A stretch of DNA of 64,000 nt from Begonia masoniana (lineage: Eukaryota; Streptophyta; Magnoliopsida; Cucurbitales; Begoniaceae), in the NCBI GenBank assembly GCA_022432975.1, contig CM039511.1, positions 22,470,557-22,534,556 on the forward strand. The letters run 5' to 3'. Shown in pieces: positions 45,534 through 57,900 of this stretch. How positions within the stretch are numbered: the first letter of the stretch is position 1; the number at the start of each line of letters is the position of its first letter. A program made the translations under genes and the position numbers. Under the pieces are notes generated by a model that did not search any database, was not told the DNA's origin, and saw only the letters and a program-made list of their open reading frames with translations.

Positions 45534-47876
45534 TGTAATACCCGGCTTTACGGGATATTAATATTGTATTATATGATGGTATTTTTGTAAATATGTCAAA
45601 TCAAGTCCGTTTTACAAAAAGAAAGCGTCATTAGAATCCTAATTATTAATAAGAATTTTAAGGAAATTACGAGAATTTTTGGAGTAAAGACGCTATATTT
45701 CAAGTAATTAAGTTTCTCGTAATATAAAGGAAGTTTTAGTAAAAATAGTAAACGAGGTCCGATTTGCGAACGGACAGTTTTAACAAATCTCAAATAATAA
45801 GTTGGACTTATTGGTGAAATAAGGGGATTTGGAGAAACTGAATAATTAGTCGATTGACGAAACGAAAGACGGAACAAATAGAAAATAAGTACTAAGGGCA
45901 TTATGGTAATTTTGCATACCAAATTGAATTAAAACCAAAAATTCATTTCTCTCCTCTATCATTTCCTCTCTGCCCTTCACGAAAAAAGCCAGAACCCTTT
46001 TTCTTTTCCTTCCTTCGCGATTCTTCTCTGCCATTTGACGGTTCCTCCACGCCGACCTCCGTTTTTCCTCCGTTCGTCTTCCGTTTTTCGTGTTTTCCCC
46101 TCCAATCGACGCTCTAGTATGAATCTATAGTTTTAGAGCGTTAGTTTTTTATTTTTAGAAAGTTATACGATTAGGGTTTCGTTTAGATTATTGTTGAAAA
46201 TGTGATTTAGGGTCCGAAATTAATAGGTTTATTGTGATTGATGATATAAAAGACGTATTGAACGTTATTGGACAAAGTTAGAGTGATTTGTGAGAAACGT
46301 TAAAAATTGAAGGATTTTTGGGTTTTTAGGAAAAACTCGTTAATTGTGATTTTAAGCTATCGAGCGTTAATCGTTGTTTAAATACTTCGATTAGTTAAGA
46401 TAAAGCTTTAGGAAATTTCCTTAGTTAAGGTTTTGTTGAATTCGAACGATTAGAAGTTTAAACGCGTGGTATTGATAATCGTTGTGTTTTGCCTCAGAAA
46501 AACAACGTTCGTGGACGGAGCTTGAGCTGCTTTGGACACGAGGTAAGTTCTCGTGACTTACTTTGACCAATTGGTCTACACCGTACGTCGATGTCGTCTC
46601 GAGGAGTTTCAGTGATGTATTTGTTTAAACTGCTTTGGTTGGATAATTAGGTTTATTCGTTTTATAGGTTATACTTTTACAGTCTTGATGGTACATATAT
46701 TGATTGTTTACTTTATGTTGATATTGAATTGTTCACGCATCATGGTTTTAAAAATGTCATGAAAATGAATTTATGCACGGATTTCATGAAAAGAACATGC
46801 ATCGTAAAGGCAAGTAAAGTATCACAGTAAATAACCATGACATGGGGTTATCAGGGATGCGGTTCAGACCTGGCATTCCGTGGTGAGTGGATTTTCCTTC
46901 CTTCAGATGGTGTGGGCTGTCTAACCGCTAGACGTGCCCTATCCATCTGTCGAGCGTTTCTGATAACCATAGACTGACACGTACTGATATATGAACTGAC
47001 ATGGACTGTTTTCATAGCATCGAGCATACATGATCATGCATAGGCATTTACGTAGAGCTTACTGAGATTTTTATCTCATAGTGTGTCTGTATGGTGTAGG
47101 TGACCTCGATATAGGTGAGGACGAGATCCCTCCACCTGAGGAATGATGCAGTTGACAAAGGACGGCTTGCGTGGGTGTGCTGGCACAGTCGATGCTTAAC
47201 CGACCCGTGGGGAAGTATGTATGTATTTTGAGGGTATTAAGTTATTTTGGATAAATTATGTATAGTTAGAACATTGTAGGATGTTTGGATCTGATAGTTG
47301 ATAGGTTTTAAACGTTTTTGGACATCTATTTTATAAACTGTTTTTGTAAAGTTTTCATGGGAACTGCTTGGTAATTTAAAACAGGAGGGAGTGTCGATTT
47401 TTTAAACGTATCCACGCAGTTCGTTTTTATGAAAGTTTAACGTATGTTTAGACCATTTAGTTGGAGTTGATAAAATGTGAAGTGAGTTAAATTTGGTAGA
47501 TGAGTTTAGAGTGTATGTGTGTGAAAAGGAATGTGAAGAAATACATGAAACTGCTCTCTGGAATCGGATTCCAGAGAGCAAATTAAGGGTCGCCGCGCTC
47601 TAAAAAAAAAATCCAGAGCGTGCAGCAAGCGCTGCCAGTGATCGCCTCCAGCGATCGAGCGCCCCTCCCCATTTCTTTTACAGTGACGTTTTATCCCTCC
47701 CTTTTGTTTATTTATAAATTGTTTTAATTATAATTTTAAATAATAGTTTTAATTGTTTTAAATGTTTTATTCAATTGATTTTAAATTGTTTCAATTGTTT
47801 TCCGCATAAATGCTAAGTAGAAAAAGAAAATGAAAAATATGTACGGGAAATTGGGTACAGTATTAGGGTCATTACA
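45534..47876 (+). mobile_element. Solo LTR with TGTAATACCCGG start
   Basis: Starts TGTAATACCCGGCTTTACGG, ends TTAGGGTCATTACA, 2343 bp, target duplication CGCTG (45529-45533, 47877-47881). Plus orientation, the only solo LTR here in that direction. Holds the exon-like block 46498-46542 (CTCAG before, GTAAGT after) and acceptor GGTGTAG/GTGACC at 47100/47101. Confidence 0.92.
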
Positions 47877-48935
47877 CGCTGCACGCCTGCCGCGCACGCC
47901 CACCTGCGCCTTGCGCGCCTCCTTCGACCTCCTACTCACTTCTTCCATTTTTTCACAAGTCAAACACCTCCAAATCACCCAAAACTTTGACTCTAAAATA
48001 TTAACAAAACGTTGAAACAAATGAACCCTATGTTGTTTGAAATACAAAAATAAGACGAGCGGCATAACGACTAAAATTATCAAAACCTGAAAAACTTAAA
48101 ATCCAAAGTATCAAAACACTATCCTTTACATGCCAATTATCCAATAAAACATCCAATGCTCACAACAATCCAAAATAGTTAAAAGAAAACTATCAACAAG
48201 GCAAAATACAAAATCCTCACCAAACTACCCAAGGAACGTGGCTGAGACGCCCCGACAAGTGCCCGCACCGGCATACTCCATGCACCACCGACTGCTGCCT
48301 AGTCCTGGGCTCCCTCATCTAGCTCACCTGAATAAAGATCGTCACCTACACCATAGAACATGAAAAGTAAGCCTAATGCTTAGTAAGTAGGAAATAACGA
48401 ATGCACATAACACACAATGCAACCCAATCCTATCACATGCAGTTTCTAACTCTCAGTTGTGTTCGTTACATGTTCGTTGCATTAATCTTTTCATAAGCTG
48501 TGTGGATCAAGTAGGCACACATCTCATAACTGTCTAAGACGGCTACGCCTTGATCCAACCAAGTAAAACCGGTTAGCACACATCCCATAACTGTCTAGGA
48601 TGGCCAAGCACGATTTTCCTCTCCCACACCGATCGTAGAACCCTATGACTGTCTAGGAGTTCATGCTCACGATGTCTTAAATCTTTTAGCCAAACCACTT
48701 TCTCGTAAAAATCCCTTCGGGGTGCTACACTCCAGGACTTATTCCCGACAAGGCCAATTTACTTGAGACCAGTTCTTGTAATTTAGCCAAACCACTCTCT
48801 CGTAAAAATCCCTTCGAGGTGCTACACTCCAGCACTTATTCCTGACAAGGCCAATTTACTCGAGACCAGTTCTTGCAATCCTTATTATCTTATTACACTT
48901 CACACTCGCAATTCAAAACAATGCACAAAACTAGT

Positions 48936-51044
48936 TGTAACGCCCCGAGTTTTTTGAACCCGATTCGCTACTCATAACCCGAATATAACTAAGAAACTTT
49001 GGACCAAATTTAAAATTTCGCTCGAAAGTTTAAATTTGACATTTTCTAAATCCTCGAAATATTTTAAAAAAAAGCTAGCAGCGGAAATCGTTTAAGCACA
49101 ATAGAGTTAAACAAAACTATATAAAAAGAAATGTTTGAATAATCGGTTGGAATATTAAGAAACAATCGGCCAAAGGAAGTAAGGGTAAATCGTGTAATAC
49201 TTGAAAAGTTACAGGAGTCAAACATATCTACCGCCGAGCAAAGTCAACGGAAGAGGCCGAAACAGGAACCAGAAGGCTTCCCTGGTGACAAAGCGACAAA
49301 ACTTTGGCTACATCATCCGGTCACTAAACGACAAACACTTTCTACATCCACCGGTGACGTCAGCCATCATCCGATCGACTTTAACATACATCCACCGGTG
49401 ACGTCAGCCATCATCCGATCGACTTTAACATACATCCACCGGTGACGTCAGCCAGATGATTCATTCATCCGATCAACTTTAACATACATCCACCGGTGCG
49501 TCAGCCGGATGATTCATTCATCCGATCGACTTTAACTTACATCCACCGGTTAACTTCATTCGCCGATGGTTGAACTTACAGATTTCACTCAAAACATCCG
49601 AAATAACCTGACCCTAAATAACATCTGAATTCCAACAAGTGACCATTTAAAACCAACATTTGTATTCTGAACCTATAAAATCCCAAACTAACAGATTGTA
49701 ATAAAATCAAGTCGGATTTTTCATAACAGGGGACAACTCAGACATTCTAGATCCTTCAGAAAGGTTAGACACTGACAACATTAAGATCACGTTTCCCTTG
49801 ACAGAGAAGAAAATCTCAAGGATATAAAACATCAAATAGCTACTGTCATTAAATCCTGAATACTCATTAAATAACCACTTAACCACTGAAACTTCACCTA
49901 CAGACAAATGTTAAACCGCCTCATCAGGACACCAAAGCGCGGCATGAATGTGCTTTAACAGCTTCACATATTCTTTAGTAAATTCAGAGAACTCTCCAGT
50001 GATTACCTCAGCACCTACATCACAAAACTCATCTATTAGCCTAATGCTAAATAAGTGAAGCATTATGAAATGAAATGCTGAAATGCTAAAACATAAATTC
50101 CTAAACATGCAGTTTCTACTTTCTCGTCTCAGTTGCATTCACGTTCATTCATAACTGATTTGATCCCTTGTTTCCCTTAGGAGTGGGATCAATCCTCCCA
50201 ATGTTATACATCCTCTACTCAATTAAGGGGCGGATGAATTCCCTTAATAGCTGATCTGATCCCTCAGTTCCCTTGGGAGTGGGATCAATTCTCCCAATGT
50301 AATAAATCCACTACATCAGTTAAGGGGCGGATTAATTCCCTTAATAGCTATCACAACACGTTCTGTTCATGCCTTGTCATAACATTTCATGTAAATTCAT
50401 TTTCGTATTTCTTCAAAAACATGATGCATGACATAAAGAAAACACTCAAACATGCATAAACCTACTGTTTTGTGATGTAGGCCCGAAGGCGCACACATTA
50501 CTTCACTTACCTGGATTCCCCGAGAGTTCCTGGTTATGAGCTACTTCGGGTTTCTGTTCACCTAAATCACAAACAGAGCATTAAACTTCATTTCCAAACT
50601 ATCTAGAAACCTAAGGAGCTAGTTTGGCATTTTTGTTTATCTAGCATTCCCGATTCCATACTATACCCCCAACGAAATCCCGCATTCACAGCATTTCCAA
50701 AAATGCATACATTGAAATCCTTTAGTTACCTAGGCACTAAAACGGCAAGCGGTTGAATCAAAAATCACCTTGGTTGGATGAAATCGGAGGAGAAATCTCC
50801 TAGAGGGAGTCTGCTGAAGAGCTGTTGGCCGAGAGAAAAAGATAATCAGAACGGTGGCGGCTACAGTGCATTTAACCCCAAATTCTCTTTCCTTAAATAC
50901 GTTATCCACTTTTAATTTCTATTTACCCATTTTCCCTTGAATAGACTTTAACTAACCTAATCACCTTTTTCTCCTAATTCTTCATAAAATTAGCACACCA
51001 TAGTTTGATAAATTAAATTTGGTTTAATGGGACCGGGTGCTACA
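48936..51044 (-). mobile_element. Solo LTR of the element B family
   Basis: Minus strand starts TGTAGCACCCGGTCCC and ends AAAACTCGGGGCGTTACA, clearly related to LTR B but well diverged. 2109 bp, target duplication CTAGT (48931-48935, 51045-51049). Keeps the TATA region, the 51-nt exon-like block (50511-50561) and a duplicated AAGGGAATTAATCC region. Confidence 0.92.
49315..49560. repeat. Minisatellite with TGACGTCA palindromes in solo LTR
   Basis: Four to five units of 40-50 bp with ACATACATCCACCGGTGACG, TCAGCC and ATCATCCGATCGACTTTAAC. Three units carry an intact TGACGTCA; the fourth has lost a base. Confidence 0.8.
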
Positions 51045-51078
51045 CTAGTTTTCGTAACTTAAAAAAAAACTGTGATGC

Positions 51079-54000
51079 TGTAACGTCCCGAACCCGCCCC
51101 GGCTCGGTGCGCTACGTTTGCAAACCAAACCCGCGTTTAAAACATCGTTTAAAATAATTTTCGTAGATTTTTCGACTCGATTTTCGGGTTTTTCGAACCC
51201 TCGATTTTTGTTGGAAGATGTGCCAAAATACGTTTAAAATATGTCGGAAAAATGTCGGGTCAAAACATTGTAGAAATAGGGAAAATTTGAAAAAAAACGA
51301 AAAACGGGCTCAAAAGGGGCGCTGGGCGCCGCGCGCGCTGCGCGCCCACGCTGCGCGCGCGCGCCTGTGCGCCCCACCGCGACCACTCGCGGTCCGAGGC
51401 CCGACCGATCGGGCCTCCTCGGGTTTTCTCGACCCAAAATGCTTAAAAACCTTCTATTTTGACCCCTTTTGACCTTTCCCCACTTTTCCTCATATTTCTC
51501 TACCCCGAACACCTCCAAAATTCACGAAACTTTAACCATACCTCTCCGACCATCGAACCTTCAAATCCCATAAAAATTTTAGAAAACCGACTTCAACCGA
51601 ATATAATTAAAAATAGCAAACTTAAACCCGACATCGTTTGTTTTAAAATCAAACAGACGGCATAATGCCTAAAATCCGATAAACCAAAACCTGCGATTTA
51701 AAACCCGAGAATATACAGATTAAATCCTCAAAATACCACCACCATTACTCAACAATCCAACGACTCAAAATCTTTAAAAATTCATTACGAAAACCTTTAT
51801 AAAAACAACGTGCCAACACGTATCAAATCTCCCAGTCACCAACTAGATACATCAAAAATACCAAAATAATAATCATCACTCACAACCCTCCGAAGACCAT
51901 GATCGAGACGCCCCGACAACTGCCTGCACCGGTATGCCCTGTACATCACCAACTGTGCTCCCATCCTTAGGCCCTCACCTGTACTCCCGTCTACACCTAC
52001 ACCATGGAACACAAAACATCAGCCTAATGCTTAGTAAGTAGGGAAATATGCATACAACAAACATAATGCAACACAACCCCTAACAGATGAGGTTTCTACT
52101 CACTCAGTTGCTGTTCTTTCGTTTGCTACTCGTTGCTTTTCGTTGTTCATTCACATAACCGAAACTCATCACAAATGCTCACACCGCACCTTAACGCGAC
52201 TAGGCAACTCACACGGAGTCCCTCGCAGGTGTCCAACTCACACAGTATCCCACGCAAGTGCCACCCTAACGCGACTAGGCAACTCCACTGGAGTCCCCCG
52301 CAGGTGTCACTCACACAAAGTCCCCTGCAAGTGCCACCCTAACGCGACTAGGCAACTCCACCGGAGTCCCTCGCAGGTGTCACTCACACAAAGTCCCCCG
52401 CAAGTGCCACCCTAACGCGACTAGGCAACTCCACCGGAGTCCCTCGCAGGTGTCACTCTAACGCGACTGGGTGACTCAACAATAGTCCCTCGCAGGTACC
52501 ACCTTAACGCGACTGGACAACTCCCATGGAGTGTCCCGCAGGTGCTACCCTAACGCGACTAGGCGACTCACAACAGTCCCTCGCAGGTACCACCTTAACG
52601 CGACTAGACAACTCCCATGGAGTTTCCCGCAGGTGCTACCCTAACGCGACTAGGCGACTCACAACAGTCCCTCGCAGGTACCACCTTAACGCAACTAGAC
52701 AACTCCCATGGAGTTTCCCACAGGTCCTACCCTAACGCGACTAGGCGACTCCACACAAACCACCTCACAATTCAACTCACACCATCCCTTACGGTTCAAG
52801 CTCACCATGCAAAACCATGCATAAAACTCGTTTCTCGTAGTTTGAAAACCGTGATGCATGTCACACAATTACAATACTCAACACAAAACTAAACAAACAA
52901 AGCAAACAACCAATTCCCTACCGTTCCATGGTGTAGGCCCGAAGGCAAACCACACACATCCGCTACTTACCTGGATTCCTTGTGCGTGCTCGTAATTCTA
53001 TGCTCAGTTAGCCCAATCGTTCACTTGTCACCCTAACATAACAAAAGAGAAATCACTTAGTAATACTCTAACCATACGCTTTAACCAACTTTTCAACCTA
53101 ACACGCAAAACCCAAAATTCCTAGATTTTCTATCGTCCAACCAAATCACTCGCTCGATTACCTAAAATAACAAAAACTCAACTTAGAAATTTACTAATGA
53201 ACTCAAAAGAAATTCTTAACCTAAACTAACTAAAACTATCACAAACTTCCTTCCCCAAAACACAAAACCCGAATTATGCACCATTTTGACCGTCAAACTT
53301 CAAACGGTCGTAACTCCCTCGTTTTTCAACAGATTTCGACGTGCCACCCTAATCTGTAAACCTCTACACGTCTACTATCCATTGAAACACTCAATCAAAT
53401 AAACAAACACCTTAGCCAACTCGAAATCCAGCAAACAGATTCGGACTCCATTAACACCAAAACCCGGTTTTCACAAACTCAACTCCAATCTTCCATTTCT
53501 CCCTAAAATCAACCTAAACTAATCCCTTCAATAACTACATCATCAAATCTAGAAAGAAAACCAACATTTACTCTCCATTTTCGGACTTCACTATTTAGGG
53601 TTTTCAAACCCTATGCAATCTTCACCAAAATCCTCTAAAAACCCATAAAAACCAACCCTTAGTGTATAAAACTAAAAACCCCACTAAAACTAACCTTAAA
53701 ACCTTGAAGAACCTTGATGGAATGAAGCTTGGAAAAGCTTCAATGGCTGCCGTTGACGGTGGGAGGAGAAGAAGAAGACAAGTGCTTCACTTTACCCATT
53801 TTTCCTCTTTTTATAAAACCTTTTCTTTTTCTTTATTTAATTCATTTAATAACCTATTAAAATTACACAAGTGCCCTTCCATACACTTCAACGTGGCTGC
53901 CATCTCTTCTCCCTCCATTTCCATTCAATTGCTTCATTTAATTTCCCTTTTAATTTTCAACAACTAATTTCTATTGGTCCATTTGTTGTTTGACTTTTCA

Positions 54001-54299
54001 AACCTAATTGGCTTTGAATTTTCAACCCCATCTCTTCTCTACTTTCCTTCAACGTGATTGGCATCTTCAAACACCACTTTTCATTAGCTTTTTACTACAT
54101 TTTGATTGGTTAAAAGAGTTAGACTTTTCAAGCAAATTTTCTCCACCAATCACCATTTAGTTTGACTTGTCAAACTCTCCACTTCTCATTTCACTTCTAA
54201 TACCCTTCAACAATAAATTCTCATACATTTCTTGCCTAGGCTAATTCATTCTACGTCGAACCTAGGCTACGCACGTAATAGAAATTCTCGGGTGTTACA
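51079..54299 (-). mobile_element. Solo LTR related to element A family
   Basis: Minus strand starts TGTAACACCCGAGAATTTC and ends CCGGGGCGGGTTCGGGACGTTACA-like sequence; 3221 bp, target duplication GATGC (51074-51078, 54300-54304). The 5' and 3' ends, the near-palindrome and the exon-like block (52971-53032) resemble LTR A, but the middle is largely different. Confidence 0.9.
52190..52750. repeat. Minisatellite in solo LTR 51079-54299
   Basis: About a dozen units opening with CCTAACGCGACTAGGCAACTC and containing GAGTCCCTCGCAGGTGTCAC or a GTACCACC variant. Units are about 75 bp at the left and about 46 bp at the right. Open frames through it are not genes. Confidence 0.85.
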
Positions 54300-55436
54300 G
54301 ATGCATGCCAGAAGAATACGCAACACAATACAACGCAAAACAAAAAATCGATCGTTAACCCTACCGTTCCATGGTGTAGGCCTAAGACAACAAAAAGAAT
54401 TTCTCTACTTACCTGACTGCTCGGAATGTGTTTGCTCACTTCGTCCAATCAAATTATTCGCTCGACAACCTAACAAATAGGAAAAATAGCTTAGTTATTA
54501 TTCTAGAAAATTCTAAGGAATTTTTAAACCCAACACTAACCAAAATTCAACCAACTATACAATTCAATACCTAAAACCCGATTTTCTAGCTATTTTTAGC
54601 GTCCAACTTCAAACGGCCATAACTTATTTGTTTTTCAACGGATTTCAACGTGCCACCCCATTCCGTAAACCTCTACACGTCTACTATCCATTGAAGCAAT
54701 CAAATTAACCAACCAAACTCCATGGCCAATCCGAAAATACAAAAACAAAACCGGTGCATTTAATGTACAAAACCGGTTTTTCCCTAACTCACTTACCATC
54801 TTCAATCTTTTCCTAAAAACAACCTAAACTAACATAATTAAGGATTTAAACCATCAATTATAAGGAAAACCATCAAGAGAGATGCAATTTTCGGAGCTCT
54901 TCCAAACCCTAATCATATACGCCAAAAATACCTTAAAAACCCTAAAAACCATCACTAACAAGTATTAAACTCAAAACCCACTTGATTTTATACCTTAAAG
55001 CTTGAAAACTCTTGATGAAATGGAGAAGATGGAGGGCTCCAATGGCTGCCAAGGCTCGTGGGAAGAAAGGAGGAAGAAAGCAAAAATACTTTATTATCTA
55101 TTGGATGATAAAGTGTCTTGGCTTTTCAACCTTCTTTTTGACTTTTCCACCAAGCTTTTAGACTTTATAAAAAAAAACAACTACACTCATCCCTTTGTAT
55201 TATGCATTCCAACGTGATGATCCTTCTTTTCTCCTTTCACTTACATTTTTATCAAATCAAAGTCATCACTCATTGAGTCAACGTCAAAACACTAACTCAA
55301 TTACACCACCACTTATCTTCCACTTTCACTTTCTAAATCAAACCCTTAGCATCATTCTATATTATCGTTAAACTCGTATGACATCCCTAAACTAAGGCTA
55401 CGTATCTTATAAAATTTTTTCGGGTGTTACACAAAG

Positions 55437-55454
55437 ATTATTCTTCTTTCTTTT

Positions 55455-55522
<68 letters not shown>

Positions 55523-56642
55523 AATAAGTGAGGGGGATAATTTTTTTTTTTTTACATTGACTTTATCTATAAGTCACACTACCTTTTTACGCGATTGACA
55601 ACATTGGTGATGAAGTCCTCCGGTTACTTAGTAGTGTCACCTCAAGATATATACTCATATCAAATAGAGGAGTATAGCCAATAAATATGCAACAGAGTTC
55701 TTCTCAAAGTTCCTCTAATTTATTTCTACCCATCGAGTATCCAAAAGGCTAACTTGAAATTGAAAGTAGATTAGGAAATTGTATTTATTATCATTTTTTT
55801 ATTATTTTTTTGTTTTTTGTTTTTATTATATAACCCCAAAACTTATTATTTGTTATATATTTTTTTAGAAGAAGTCTTTCATTGCTAATTTCTTTCATCA
55901 AACACTAAATTATTGACACCTAGATATAATTGTAATGTCTAAAATGGATAATATTCCTAAACAACCAAAAGAAGCTTGTGTGCTAGAAAAAATTTAGTTT
56001 AAGGGATAATTCTTACTTAACTTTTCAAACTATGCAATAGAGGCATTTTTCATTAAACTTGCTCAAATTGGGAACACTTAGAAATTTTATTGCTCTCTTT
56101 TTTATGTTTACGAAACAACCATGATAAACAACAGAAACAAGACATAGAAACTTTCAATAAGGCATAGAAATCAGCAGCAAAAAATGATTTTATCCAACCA
56201 ACAGTGTAAACTAACATCAGAACAAAATAAGCATCCGAAAACGCCTATCCCATTTACCTTCCTCTACCCCCAAACTTAAAGATGACAGTGTCCCCACTGT
56301 CACTACAAAATGAGTTCACAGAATCAACATAAAAATAGAACAAAATAAAGCTAGAGGGTTAGGACTTCCCTGGTATTATTCTTCCTTCGGGCGCTTAAAG
56401 GAGCGGCACGGGTTTCACTGATCTTTCGATGGTCATTTCGCGGCGGTCAACTAACCTAACAAAATCCTCCAGAGAAAATACGACGATGATAAAAATAAAA
56501 ATAAAAATCAGAATAAACCAATTGAAACCTAAAAATAATAAAAATACAATAAAATTAAAGAATATAATAAAAGGATATTATTGAGGGTTGCCTCCCTAAT
56601 AGTGCTAAGTTTTTCAAGTCTTCAGCCAGACTTCTCCATATG
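55437..56642 (-). mobile_element. Element E internal 3' non-coding region, second part
   Basis: Resumes element E after the CAAAG duplication. Contains a TA microsatellite, AT-rich sequence without genes, a second purine tract (minus strand AAGTTTGGGGGTAGAG, about 56262-56277) and, just after the coding end, the ATTAGGGAGGCAACCCTCAA motif typical downstream of Athila-like pol. Confidence 0.7.
55470..55519. repeat. (TA)n microsatellite
   Basis: About 25 TA dinucleotides after an ATT run. Confidence 0.95.
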
Positions 56643-57900
56643 TCACTTTTCTTTACTGTCCTCAAGAGTAATTGAGGCAATTTCTGTCAATTTTTCTCCA
56701 TGATAAAGCTTTACTCTCTGTCCATTTACCTTGAAATTTTGACAATTTTTTTCATCTCGTAGTTCCAAGGTGCCATATGGATAAACTTCTATCACTTTTT
56801 CAAAAACTTGCGTTTGTATTTCTCTGTCGCGCCATTTTCTTTTCTTTTTCTTTCTCTTTACATAGCTTTTGCTCTTGTTGTTTACTGGTACTGAATGATT
56901 TTTTTTGTCATGTGGCACTTCATCATCTTTTATCAAGTAACAATCTTCAGCATCATCTGGAAATTTCATCGCTTTCAACACATGGAATGTGATTTGCTGA
57001 TCATTGACTCTCATTGTAAGTTCACCTTTCTGGACATCAATTAATGTTCTTCCCGTAGCCAAAAAAGGTCGTCCCAAAATAATGGGCACTTCATGGTCTG
57101 CTTCGTAATCTAAAATAATGAAGTCTACTGGGAAAATGAATTTGTCTACCTTCACGAGCACGTCTTCTATCTTCCCTTGAGGATGAGTTAGTGAGCTATC
57201 AGCAAGTTCCAGAGTTACAGTTGTGGGTCGAACTTCTCCTATTCCTAGTTTTTTGAAAATCGACATGGGCATTAGGTTAATACTAGCTCCTAAATCATAT
57301 AGAGCTTTTCCAACATAACTATTGCCAATCGTGCATGGGATGGTGAAACTGCCAGGATCTTTTAATTTTGGTGGAATCTTGTTCTGTAGGATATAACTTG
57401 TCTCTTCTGTCATGGCCACCAGTTCATATTCTCTAAGCTTTCTCTTTTTGGACAGAACATCCTTTATAAATTTTGCATAGTTTGGCATTTGTTCAAGTGC
57501 TTCCACCAAGGGTACATTGATATGGACTTGCTTCAGAACGTCCAAAAACTTTTTAAACTACTTTTCCTGGTTGTGTTTCTATATTCTCCGTGGAAATGGT
57601 GGAGGAGGTTTCTGGATTCTTAATTCTGCGGGTCGATGCTGTTGCAGCACTGCGAGCGGAGCTGTAGCATTGATAATTATTTCTCCAGATTCCAAGTTAT
57701 TTTCTTTGGTCTCCTCAGTATCCTCTTCCTCAATCAACACTTCACTTTCATGTAAACCCTCAGTATTGGGTTGCTTTTCTGTTTCCTCTTCTTTGTTATT
57801 ATTCTTTGGTTTCTCCACCCTCTGTGGCTTTTCTAGAATCTCTACTTCTCTTCCATTTCTTAATATAATAGCCTTATAGTGTTCTTTTCCCTGTCTCTAT
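56643..57900 (-). pseudogene. pol: Element E protease region fused to the integrase tail
   Basis: The main frame 57545-56643 (300 codons) encodes DVLKQVHINVPLVEALEQMPNYAKF, ILQNKIPPKLKDPGSFTIPC, the aspartic protease site LYDLGASINLMPMSIF (DLG in place of DTG, common in Athila), VPIILGRPFLATGRTLIDV and FHVLKAMKFPDDAEDC. About 50 residues later it passes into YPYGTLELRD and FKVNGQRVKLYHGE, which from family knowledge is the very C-terminus after integrase. RT, RNase H and integrase core are absent, so about 3.5-4 kb was deleted while a frame was kept. Upstream, 57900-57546 holds an acidic linker with two stops. Confidence 0.8.

Larger units (their letters stand above)
20856..55431 (-). mobile_element. 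Tekay-like gypsy element A with gag remnant only, carrying nested insertions
   Basis: Flanked by the perfect 5-bp duplication CAAAG (20851-20855 and 55432-55436). Order on the plus strand: 3' LTR 20856-23579, polypurine tract, internal DNA, PBS at 45128-45139, 5' LTR 45143-55431. After removing the B dimer and solo LTR C the internal region is about 3 kb and holds only a broken gag and the first residues of protease. No RT or integrase is visible, so it matches the TR-GAG type of non-autonomous gypsy element. The 5' LTR contains three further solo LTRs. Confidence 0.9.
45143..55431 (-). mobile_element. Element A 5' LTR, split by three solo LTRs
   Basis: LTR pieces 45143-45533, 47877-48935, 51045-51078 and 54300-55431 align in order with the intact 3' LTR 20856-23579. 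Without the insertions and their duplicated target sites it is about 2.6 kb; the difference is mostly a deletion near 55090. Confidence 0.92.

Noticed and set aside
52133..52892. Repeated His/Arg/Pro-rich frames
   Set aside because: Products of the CGCGACTAGGCAACTC minisatellite in a solo LTR.
53662..55217. Short frames starting near AATGGCTGCC (for example 53662-53967 and 55002-55217)
   Set aside because: They lie in the 5' part (sense) of LTR A-type LTRs. They are antisense to the element and not conserved in length between copies.
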